This document shows positions 8,212 to 13,294 of a stretch of DNA of 14,044 nt, one piece after another (the stretch's first letter is position 1; every line of letters starts with the position of its first letter). The stretch covers positions 1-14,044 of the forward strand of contig JAJZFO010000038.1 in the NCBI GenBank assembly GCA_021805305.1, read 5' to 3'. This DNA is from Actinomycetes bacterium (GTDB taxonomy: Bacteria; Actinomycetota; Acidimicrobiia; Acidimicrobiales; RAAP-2). Made by a program: the position numbers and the translations under genes. The notes under the pieces were generated by a model. The model worked only from the letters and a program-made list of their open reading frames with translations. It did not search any database and was not told where the DNA came from.

Positions 8212-8499
8212 CTAAGCCAGGCTCAAGAAGAGCTTCTGGAGCTTCTTCGACACGACGTCGGAATCGATGGTGGGATCGGCGATACACTCGCGCAGGGACG
8301 AAGAGATCAGCATGAACGCCGCGGTGTGCACGGCCTTGGACACCGCGGCCATCTGGGTCACGATCTCGTCACAGGAGCGGCCCTCTTCGAGCATGCGAAC
8401 GACGGCGCCCATCTGACCGTGCGCGCGCTTAACTCGCAACGTAATCTGAGTGAGTTGCTCCTCATTCTCTAGAATGTGAACAGCGTCCGAATTGGCCAT
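8212..8499 (-). CDS. CsoR/RcnR-family repressor, CstR-like persulfide sensor
   Basis: A 95-residue DUF156 all-helical DNA-binding repressor. Two cysteines, C43 (GRSCDEIVTQM) and C72 (SLRECI), are 29 residues apart, exactly the spacing of Cys36/Cys65 in copper-sensing CsoR and Cys31/Cys60 in sulfide-sensing CstR. The third copper ligand (His61 in CsoR, four residues before the second cysteine) is Ser68 here, which argues against CsoR copper binding and against FrmR or RcnR, and favours a CstR-like protein that forms a di- or tetrasulfide bridge with reactive sulfur. The next gene is a CoA-disulfide reductase/rhodanese, a classic CstR target. The ATG at 8499 has AGGAGG four bases upstream. The promoter contains a matching operator (8525-8540). 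The sensing role is inferred from residues and context. Confidence 0.85.
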   Translation of the reverse strand: MANSDAVHILENEEQLTQITLRVKRAHGQMGAVVRMLEEGRSCDEIVTQMAAVSKAVHTAAFMLISSSLRECIADPTIDSDVVSKKLQKLFLSLA

Positions 8500-8521
8500 G
8501 CGTCCTCCTTCGACGTAAAAA

Positions 8522-8541
8522 AGTATACCCCCTAGGGTATC
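8522..8541 (-). promoter_or_regulatory. CsoR/CstR-type operator overlapping the -10 box
   Basis: A perfect inverted repeat, ATACCC (8525-8530) and GGGTAT (8535-8540) with a four-base CCTA centre, has the TACCC-N-GGGTA design of CsoR/CstR operators. On the minus strand it runs directly into TATACT (8527-8522), a good -10 box, with a fair -35 (TGTGAC) 16 bases further up. A repressor bound here would block its own promoter and so control the whole downstream operon. Confidence 0.75.
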
Positions 8542-8681
8542 ACGTCACAGCACGTGTACGCCACATCCGCCGGTGCTCGCCGAGGGTCCTCGCCGCTTTT
8601 CGCCCCCGCACCTGAGGAGTTGCACCTCGCCGACGTACTCGCGCGGGTCGCGGACGCGCTTCGCCGTTGGTCACCTCCCAG

Positions 8682-8687
8682 TAGGGT
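8682..8687 (+). promoter_or_regulatory. Leaderless -10 box of the 331-residue membrane protein
   Basis: TAGGGT is followed by seven bases and the ATG at 8695. A weak TTCGCC lies 16 bases upstream. The box defines the start inside a longer open frame. Confidence 0.5.
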
Positions 8688-8694
8688 CGCCGCA

Positions 8695-9690
8695 ATGCGA
8701 GGCCCCACTGGACGATCGTCGACGTCGCGACGCGTCCACTTAGTCCTGTTGACGGGGGCGGTGGCCGTCGTCGCGGCCCTGAGTTTCTGGCGCCGCCAAT
8801 CGTGGGACACCCGCGTCGTCGTGATCCTCCTCAGCCTTCTCGCCGCCCGCGGGATAGCGAGCACGCGTGACGCTGGCCACCTCGAACGCAGTCGGCTCGA
8901 GGACCCCCTGCTCGGCCTAGTGGGCGCCGCACTCGCCCTCGTACTGATGCGCGGGTGGGGCCTCGCACCCATTGTCGCCGCGACCCTCGTCGGCGCCGCG
9001 GGAGGCTTGGCTGTTCGACTGACCAAGGGGGCGAATGACTACCACGGTGCCCCGGTGTACGTCGGCGCCTTCGTGGGCATTACGTCACCCCTCGTTCTAC
9101 ATCAGCCGTGGTGGGTGCTGATCGCCGGCACCCTCGCCGGCGCCGCGTGGTCGATGAGTCGTGAGGCGTGGATCGGCGTGGGCGGCAAGATGGGGACGGT
9201 GGCGCTGTTGACGACTTTCGCCACCACGGAGGTCGCGCGCGCGCTCGGAGAACGCGAATCAGGGGGGCCCGCTCTCGACGCCCACGGGTTCCTCCTGGCC
9301 GCCTACCTCACCGGTCTGGCGGCCGCGCCCCTCACCTACTTTCTCGCGCACCGACTGCGTTGGGGCGCTGTCTTGGCCTCGGCGGTGCCCACCGTCGCCT
9401 TCGCCGGGATCATGGCCATGGTCCCGGCCGGCTCTCGCGCACTTCCCGGCGTCCTCGCCTCCCTCTGGTACGGATCGAGTTTTGTGGGAATGACGACGCC
9501 GTCACGGGTCAGGGGATCGGTGGTCGCCGTCGCCCTCGGCGGCGTGATCTTCACGTGGCTCGCCCTTCATTTCGGCCACTACTTCTCAGGCCTGGGTGGT
9601 ACCGCGGGCCTCACCGCGCTCCTCGCCGTGTTCGTAGTGCGGGGGGCACAGGCCATCGTCAGCGACCGAGTTGCGCTCGCGCGACGCTAG
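8695..9690 (+). CDS. Polytopic membrane protein with internal duplication, unknown function
   Basis: I do not recognise this 331-residue protein. It has roughly nine or ten hydrophobic segments and short loops, so it is an integral membrane protein. Two halves look related: YVGAFVGITSP (122-132) followed after 35 residues by GVGGKMGTVALL (161-172), and YGSSFVGMTTP (259-269) followed after 36 residues by GLGGTAGLTALL (299-310). This suggests an inverted or direct repeat fold, common in channels and carriers. The frame is open upstream to 8554, but the ATG at 8695 is preferred for its leaderless -10 box and because the extra N-terminus is not membrane-like. It is divergent from the CstR-like operon and ends 13 bases from the convergent DUF3054 gene. 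Confidence 0.75.
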   Translation: MRGPTGRSSTSRRVHLVLLTGAVAVVAALSFWRRQSWDTRVVVILLSLLAARGIASTRDAGHLERSRLEDPLLGLVGAALALVLMRGWGLAPIVAATLVGAAGGLAVRLTKGANDYHGAPVYVGAFVGITSPLVLHQPWWVLIAGTLAGAAWSMSREAWIGVGGKMGTVALLTTFATTEVARALGERESGGPALDAHGFLLAAYLTGLAAAPLTYFLAHRLRWGAVLASAVPTVAFAGIMAMVPAGSRALPGVLASLWYGSSFVGMTTPSRVRGSVVAVALGGVIFTWLALHFGHYFSGLGGTAGLTALLAVFVVRGAQAIVSDRVALARR

Positions 9691-9703
9691 CCGTCGCGTC
9701 GCG

Positions 9704-10051
9704 TCAACGGCGTGCGATCATCGTGGCGAGGACGCGCCACCCCACGAGAAACAACCCGAGAAAGGCGAGTGCTACCACGACGAAGGCGAACGCCGTCCCC
9801 TGACCGGCGACGACGCGTAACACCATGCCGATCGCGACGGTGGCAAGGACGACGATCGCGCCGCTCATCGGCGCGGCGAGAGACCCTCGTGAGCGCAACG
9901 CCACCAACCACCCCACCAGGAGGCCCACCGCGAAGGGCCACAGCGTCGAGGCCATTCCCGCGAACGTGACGCCGTGTTGGTGAGCCGAGCGCCCGATGGC
10001 TACGAAGAGCACGAGGCACAGTACGTCGAAAATGAGGGGGGCTCGCTTCAT
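9704..10051 (-). CDS. DUF3054 family membrane protein
   Basis: A 115-residue protein with four hydrophobic helices (about residues 7-20, 34-52, 62-80 and 86-108). FVAIGRSAHQHG at 16-27, a WPFAVGLLVGWL stretch, GMVLRVVAGQGTAFAFV in the third helix region and a final VGWRVL fit DUF3054, a small membrane family common in actinobacteria and haloarchaea with no known activity. The start is an ATG at 10051; TAACAT (10066-10061 on the minus strand) nine bases upstream would give a leader of only one to three bases. It converges on the preceding membrane gene with a 13-base gap holding only a weak five-base-pair hairpin. Confidence 0.75.
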   Translation of the reverse strand: MKRAPLIFDVLCLVLFVAIGRSAHQHGVTFAGMASTLWPFAVGLLVGWLVALRSRGSLAAPMSGAIVVLATVAIGMVLRVVAGQGTAFAFVVVALAFLGLFLVGWRVLATMIARR

Positions 10052-10354
10052 GTCGAGCCAATGTTAAAGGGCGAGAGGTCGTGTGGTGACGACATTGACT
10101 CGGCCCGCCGTGGTGGGCGCGACCGTGGACTTCCGTCAGCCCTCCCGATGTCGTCAGTGACGCGGCTCGTTCGTCCCGAGGGGTTTCGGATTCCGATCCC
10201 TGCCCGACGTTCATCACGTACGAGGTGGCGGTTTGGGCGCATCGTGGCGCCGTCCAACTCCAGGCCTTATCCGCGCCGTTGGTCAGGGGTGATATCGGCA
10301 ACGTCGAAGACATTGAGATCACCCGTTGCTCGCGTCGACGCAATCAGTCGGATC

Positions 10355-10417
10355 TGTCCGGTGACGTCGGATTGATCCGGTTTTGAAAGAAAATTCGTCC
10401 GGTGGTGTCGGCATGAT
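10355..10417 (+). repeat. Two direct copies of a 20-bp motif, possible IS21-type left end
   Basis: TCCGGTGACGTCGGATTGAT at 10357-10376 recurs as TCCGGTGGTGTCGGCATGAT at 10398-10417, with 16 of 20 bases identical and a 41-base period. The first copy is preceded by TG. IS21-family elements begin with TG and carry several such repeats at each end as transposase sites, and the general look matches what I recall of actinobacterial IS21 ends. No istA or istB reading frame follows, so at most this is a solo end or remnant. Confidence 0.4.
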
Positions 10418-10453
10418 AGTGCCGGTTAATCGACCAGGGGACGTACCGGAATT

Positions 10454-10478
10454 GCCCAGACCTCTGTGATGAGGGGGC
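10454..10478 (+). terminator. Terminator-like hairpin in the possible IS remnant
   Basis: GCCC (10454-10457) and CCTC (10461-10464) pair with GAGG and GGGC (10471-10478) around a TGTGAT loop, with a three-base bulge on the left arm. It is followed by TTTCGCC. The stem is GC-rich and the short T run makes it an intrinsic-terminator candidate for plus-strand transcription, or part of the mobile-element leader. Confidence 0.4.
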
Positions 10479-10639
10479 TTTCGCCACTGTCGAACGGAGC
10501 AGTTCACACCGTGTGGAAGAAGATTTCACGGGTGATTTCTCGTAACCCACCTGGGTTGCTTCAGCTGCCGCTAATTCGAGTCCGGTGCAGCTCCAGTGGA
10601 ATTGGAGTGCTGGCCCAGTTCTCGGCCGGCGGCGGCCAC

Positions 10640-11092
10640 CTATTCCAAGCCATCTCGGATCTTCCACAGGGCAGTGTCGAGCGCTTGGACCTCTTCACTT
10701 GAGAGCAGATCGAAGACATGGCGGCGAACGTTGCGGAGCTGCGTAGGGTATGTCTCCTTCAAAGTGCTCAGCCCTACGGGCGTCAACGTTGCCCACGTGC
10801 ATCGACCATCGTCAGCCACGCGGGCCTTCGTGACAAGGCCCTTCGCTGCCATTTCGTCGACTAGTCGCGAAATGCGACTTGGCGATAACGCAATAATTGC
10901 CGCTAGGTCGCCGATGCGCAGTTGCTGATCGGGGGCTTCTGAAAGGTGCACCAGTGCGCCATACTCCGATGCCGACACCGGAGTCTCAGTGGCCAAGTCC
11001 TCGCTGAGTGTCTTCATGAGGTGGTTTGCCACGTAGGTCAGCGCGCGCCACGCCGACTCTTCACTGGGGTTGAGAGATGGTGTCGTTGTCAT
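10640..11092 (-). CDS. MarR-family transcriptional regulator
   Basis: A 150-residue winged-helix regulator. The helix-turn-helix spans about 59-85 (recognition helix SPSRISRLVDEMAAKGL), followed by the wing at about 90-104 (ADDGRCTWATLT, the position of the usual D-x-R motif) and a C-terminal dimerisation helix. MarR proteins normally repress a divergent operon and let go of DNA when a small aromatic ligand or oxidant binds. Here the divergent partner is the PPOX/isomerase-like gene pair, separated by 93 bases. The start at 11092 is supported by TAATAT exactly six bases upstream (leaderless). Codons are less GC-biased than in most neighbours. The identity of the regulated pathway is inference. 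Confidence 0.88.
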   Translation of the reverse strand: MTTTPSLNPSEESAWRALTYVANHLMKTLSEDLATETPVSASEYGALVHLSEAPDQQLRIGDLAAIIALSPSRISRLVDEMAAKGLVTKARVADDGRCTWATLTPVGLSTLKETYPTQLRNVRRHVFDLLSSEEVQALDTALWKIRDGLE

Positions 11093-11098
11093 AGGCCA

Positions 11099-11104
11099 AT
11101 ATTA
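11099..11104 (-). promoter_or_regulatory. Leaderless -10 box of the MarR gene
   Basis: On the minus strand TAATAT is followed by six bases (TGGCCT) and the ATG at 11092. No Shine-Dalgarno sequence is present. The surrounding intergenic DNA is markedly AT-rich. Confidence 0.55.
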
Positions 11105-11114
11105 ATGCATGCGC

Positions 11115-11132
11115 ACACATATAGTGTATTAT
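11115..11132 (+). promoter_or_regulatory. Candidate MarR operator and PPOX promoter
   Basis: A small inverted repeat ACAC-ATATA-GTGT (11115-11127) lies in the divergent intergenic region and overlaps plus-strand -10-like boxes TATAGT (11120-11125) and TATTAT (11127-11132). A MarR dimer bound here could control both directions. The arms are only four bases, so the match may be fortuitous. Confidence 0.35.
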
Positions 11133-11185
11133 GGTTCTGAAGATGCCCCAGCTCCAGGGATGAACCACGAAGAGGATGACCATCG

Positions 11186-11572
11186 ATGAGCGCCTTTACC
11201 GCCGCCGAACTCGCTTACTTAGATGCCCAGCCGCTGATGCGCTTCGCAACGGCTTCGCCTGAAGGCAAGCCCGACATTGCCCCCGTGGTTTTCTCGGTCG
11301 AGGGCGATGACATTGTTACGGCCGGCTTCGACATCACTCACACTGTCCGCTACAAGAACGTCCTGATGAATCCCCAAGCGACAGTCGTTATCGACGATCT
11401 CGCATCGATCAATCCGTGGAGCCCTCGCGGTATCAAAGCGGTGGGAGGGGTCGTGGTCGACGACCACGAGGGGGCACCGCGCTTTCGAATCAGCCCCCGG
11501 GTCATCATCAGCTGGGGGATCAACGACACGACGCCGGGCATCCCGAAGATGGAACGCCGAGTAGTCGGTTGA
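11186..11572 (+). CDS. PPOX-class F420/flavin-dependent oxidoreductase
   Basis: A 128-residue split-barrel protein of the pyridoxamine 5'-phosphate oxidase-like superfamily. It opens MSAFTAAELAYLDAQPLMRF, continues ATASPEGKPDIAPVVF with the cofactor-binding strand, has RYKNVLMNPQATVVIDD in the middle, PWSPRGIKAVGG, and ends with FRISPRVIISWG; this series fits the actinobacterial PPOX subgroup that binds F420 (TIGR04023-like). Its substrate is unknown. AGAGGA nine bases before the ATG is a Shine-Dalgarno site, unlike the leaderless genes elsewhere. Of the first 50 codons, 36 end in G or C by hand count, compared with 44 of 50 in rsgA, and a rare TTA is present, so it may be acquired. F420 rather than FMN use is inferred. 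Confidence 0.85.
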   Translation: MSAFTAAELAYLDAQPLMRFATASPEGKPDIAPVVFSVEGDDIVTAGFDITHTVRYKNVLMNPQATVVIDDLASINPWSPRGIKAVGGVVVDDHEGAPRFRISPRVIISWGINDTTPGIPKMERRVVG

Positions 11573-11623
11573 GCAGTCCCGCCGCAGTTTTCGCAAGCCC
11601 TACCCAGTACAAGGAGAATGACA

Positions 11624-11887
11624 ATGAACAAGTTCATGGTGGTCTGCACTTTTAACCCCAACACGGTGTGGGAAGAGATCACCGCGATGGTGCCCGAAGA
11701 GATGGCGGCCGTGAAGGTTCTCGAAGCCGAGGGCGTTCTTAGTGCGGTACGCGTGTCAGTGGCACGCGACAAAGTCTTCTTAGAGGTTTCCGCCGACGAT
11801 GCTGCTGGGGCCAAGGCAACGGTCCAACGCCTCCCGATGTCGAAGTGGTGGGACCTGGATCCCTACCAGATCGCCGTACCGGTCTGA
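11624..11887 (+). CDS. Muconolactone isomerase-like dimeric alpha/beta-barrel protein
   Basis: An 87-residue protein starting MNKFMVVCTFNPNTVWEEIT. The pattern of an opening strand, a helix, LEAEGVLSAVRV, then KVFLEVSADDAAGAKATVQR and LPMSKWWDLDPYQIA fits the ferredoxin-like dimeric alpha/beta-barrel fold of muconolactone delta-isomerase and its relatives. True isomerase activity is doubtful without other ring-cleavage genes; it may be a small enzyme or binding protein acting on the product of the PPOX partner. The ATG at 11624 is chosen because AAGGAG (11611-11616) lies seven bases upstream; the ATG at 11618 is too close to that site. It follows the PPOX gene by 51 bases and is probably in the same transcript under the divergent MarR protein. 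Confidence 0.65.
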   Translation: MNKFMVVCTFNPNTVWEEITAMVPEEMAAVKVLEAEGVLSAVRVSVARDKVFLEVSADDAAGAKATVQRLPMSKWWDLDPYQIAVPV

Positions 11888-11901
11888 GTTGAGAGATTCG
11901 T

Positions 11902-11949
11902 GGTTCACGTCTGAATTCTCGTAACGGAATCGACAAATTCTCGTGAACC
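11902..11949. repeat. Inverted repeat between the isomerase-like gene and the tRNA
   Basis: GGTTCACG (11902-11909) and CGTGAACC (11942-11949) are perfect 8-base inverted arms 32 bases apart. Inside, AATTCTCGT occurs at 11914-11922 and again at 11936-11944. There is no T tract, so it is a poor terminator; it may be a large stem-loop, a protein site or the scar of an insertion. Confidence 0.5.
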
Positions 11950-11951
11950 CC

Positions 11952-11981
11952 CTGAGTAGGGCTGAGTAGGGCTGAGTAGGG
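11952..11981. repeat. Three perfect tandem copies of a 10-bp unit at the tRNA 3' end
   Basis: CTGAGTAGGG occurs three times without a gap (11952-11961, 11962-11971, 11972-11981). The last copy includes the final five bases of the tRNA (11977-11981), so the repeat grew out of the tRNA terminus and its immediate flank. Confidence 0.9.
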
Positions 11982-12049
11982 CCGGTGGGGATCGAACCCA
12001 CGACCCAGGGATTATGAGTCCCCTGCTCTAACCACTGAGCTACGGCCCC
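11977..12049 (-). tRNA. tRNA with CAU anticodon (Ile2 or elongator Met)
   Basis: A full cloverleaf of 73 nt is seen on the minus strand: acceptor GGGGCCG paired with CGGCCCU (first pair a G-U wobble), D-arm GCTC-AGTGGTTA-GAGC, anticodon arm GGGGA-CTCATAA-TCCCT (outer pair a G-U), variable loop, T-arm GTGGG-TTCGATC-CCCAC and discriminator A. CCA is not encoded. The anticodon is CAU. The anticodon arm and the D-loop resemble known Ile2 tRNAs (lysidine-modified, reading AUA), but elongator Met shares the same loop; it is not an initiator, since the first pair and the anticodon stem differ from that class. The 3' end abuts the MarR/PPOX cassette and merges with the tandem repeat. Confidence 0.93.
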
Positions 12050-12060
12050 GCTAGCCCTCG

Positions 12061-12066
12061 ATCCTA
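12061..12066 (-). promoter_or_regulatory. Candidate -10 box of the tRNA
   Basis: On the minus strand TAGGAT lies 11 bases before the first tRNA base, a normal place for a tRNA promoter. A TTGGAC -35-like hexamer is present, but only 14 bases upstream, which is short. Confidence 0.4.
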
Positions 12067-12193
12067 ACGGAGGGCCCGGCGTCCAACGTGGCGATCAACG
12101 TGCAGCACCATTTCACATCTCGCCGACGCATCATCAAAATGAATGGAAGGCGCGCACAACATCTTTCAATTTCCTTAAACGCACCAGTTGGAC

Positions 12194-12222
12194 TTGACGG
12201 GCGTCATCAGGTTGATTACGTT
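12194..12222 (+). promoter_or_regulatory. Sigma70-type leaderless promoter of the nucleotidyltransferase
   Basis: TTGACG (12194-12199), a 17-base spacer and TACGTT (12217-12222) are followed by six bases and the ATG at 12229. This is the best-formed promoter of the window and fixes the start of the downstream gene. Confidence 0.75.
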
Positions 12223-12228
12223 GAACTC

Positions 12229-13068
12229 ATGAGCGGACCTACTCTCGTCATCCTGGCAGCCGGGCGAGCTCGTCGCTACGGCGGTTTGAAGCAACTCGCG
12301 CCCATCGGACGTCATGGCGAAGGAGTCATCGATTTGATCGCGTCCGACGCCATCACCGCCGGATTCGACGACATCGTGATCGTCGTCAACCGTGACACGG
12401 GACCCACTATCCAAGAGCACGTGGCCGAACACTGGCCCAAGAGCCACCGAGTGTCCTTCGCGTTCCAAGAGAAATTGCGTGGCACCGTCGACGCCGTCCT
12501 GGCGGCGGAAGAGTTCGTCAACCACGCGGTGCCCTTCGGCGTCTCCAACGCTGACGACCTCTACGGACTCGACGCCCTGATGAAATTGGGCGACCACCTC
12601 ACGTCCAGTCCTGACTGTTGCCTCGTCGCGTTCCAATTGGAAAACTCCCTCGTGGGCGACCTTCCCGTGTCCCGCGGAACCTGTCAAGTGAACAACGGGC
12701 GCCTCACCCACGTCGTCGAGAGGCGCAACGTACACTTCACCCCCGACGGACTCGAGGCCGACGACGGCTTACTGCCACGATTCCTAGAGCCCGAGGCGCT
12801 GGTGTCCATGAACCTCTGGGGGTTTCAGCCCAACATTTGGCCCCTCATGCATCGAGAAATGACCGAACACGACTTCGAGGCCAGCCCCGAAGTGCTCCTG
12901 CCTACTTTCGTCGCAGGCGTGATGGCCCGCGACGGACTGGTCTTCTCCGTACTCGAGACGAGTTCACGTTGCATCGGAGTGACCCACGCCGAGGACTTGC
13001 CGCTCGCGCAATTCCTCGTACGCGAGGAGATCAAGGCGGGACAGCGCCCGGAGTTTGCCTTCAGCTGA
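12229..13068 (+). CDS. Sugar-1-phosphate nucleotidyltransferase (NTP_transferase family)
   Basis: A 279-residue GT-A-fold enzyme expected to make NDP-sugars from a sugar 1-phosphate and an NTP. Key parts are LVILAAGRARRYGGLKQLAP at 6-25 (the nucleotide-binding signature, with YGGLKQ in place of the usual T-x-PK), IIDL-like GVIDLIASDAITAGF at 32-46, GTVDAV at 85-90, the metal-binding NADDLYG at 107-113 and MNLWGF at 194-199. Together these match the RYGGLKQ-type nucleotidyltransferases, whose exact sugar is seldom known. A longer frame starts at 12088, but its extra 47 residues lack family character and overlap the promoter, so the ATG at 12229 is chosen. It converges on rsgA; no glycan genes are adjacent. 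Confidence 0.85.
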   Translation: MSGPTLVILAAGRARRYGGLKQLAPIGRHGEGVIDLIASDAITAGFDDIVIVVNRDTGPTIQEHVAEHWPKSHRVSFAFQEKLRGTVDAVLAAEEFVNHAVPFGVSNADDLYGLDALMKLGDHLTSSPDCCLVAFQLENSLVGDLPVSRGTCQVNNGRLTHVVERRNVHFTPDGLEADDGLLPRFLEPEALVSMNLWGFQPNIWPLMHREMTEHDFEASPEVLLPTFVAGVMARDGLVFSVLETSSRCIGVTHAEDLPLAQFLVREEIKAGQRPEFAFS

Positions 13069-13228
13069 ACCGACCCACGCCACCGGGTGGAATCAACGGG
13101 CACGCGAGGAGACTTCGGGCCTTCCCCCGGCTGGTCGTGGCACACGCGGCGGCGAATTCGTCGCGGACATCCCGTGAACCCGCCGATCGGTTATCTCGGT
13201 GACCGCCACGCTCGGGTTGGTGGAGGGC

Positions 13229-13294
13229 GTCGGCGCGGGGCGCGTCACGCGCGCGCCGCGACTACTGGTCGGCGCGGGGCGCGTCACGCGCGCG
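13229..13294. repeat. 27-bp perfect direct repeat at the rsgA 3' end
   Basis: A very GC-rich 27-base unit beginning GTCGGCGCGGGG occurs at 13229-13255 and 13268-13294. The period is 39 bases, a multiple of three. Each copy contains the palindrome GCGCG-TCA-CGCGC. The right copy encodes part of the RsgA tail (RARDAPRAD); the left copy lies just beyond the stop codon and would give the same peptide in the same frame. The hairpins could end transcription between the two convergent genes, although no T tract is present. Confidence 0.85.

Larger units (their letters stand above)
10067..10639. other. Stretch without a convincing gene; possible remnant DNA
   Basis: Several frames stay open over 200-300 bases on both strands, but none has the codon pattern, start signal or protein character of the neighbours. 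The most protein-like piece is on the minus strand around 10265-10357, a short tail (beginning QIRLIASTRATGDLNVFDVA) ending at a TAA; it could be a fragment of a broken gene. The right half holds a repeated TCCGGTG-led motif and a hairpin described separately. Overall it reads like a junction of decayed sequence rather than a functional gene. Confidence 0.5.

Noticed and set aside
6849..8315. A 488-codon open frame on the plus strand.
   Set aside because: It is antisense to the CoA-disulfide reductase, whose motifs are unambiguous. The plus-strand product has a histidine-, arginine- and aspartate-rich composition typical of a GC-rich shadow frame.
8212..8499. Assignment of the repressor as a copper-sensing CsoR proper.
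   Set aside because: The histidine four residues before the second cysteine is serine, and the downstream gene is a sulfur enzyme with no copper pump in view; a CstR-like role fits better, although copper sensing is not strictly excluded.
8554..8694. A 47-residue N-terminal extension of the 331-residue membrane protein.
   Set aside because: It is hydrophilic and arginine-rich without a start signal, whereas TAGGGT seven bases before the ATG at 8695 fits a leaderless start.
12088..12228. A 47-residue N-terminal extension of the nucleotidyltransferase.
   Set aside because: It overlaps a good TTGACG-N17-TACGTT promoter, and homologous proteins of this type begin close to the LVILAAG motif.
13069..13228. 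A possible small gene between the nucleotidyltransferase and rsgA.
   Set aside because: No frame has a start signal or protein-like character; only the GC-rich repeat at its right edge is notable.
13229..13294. The two 27-bp repeats as a CRISPR fragment.
   Set aside because: There are only two copies with a 12-base spacer, one copy is part of a coding sequence, and no cas gene is present.
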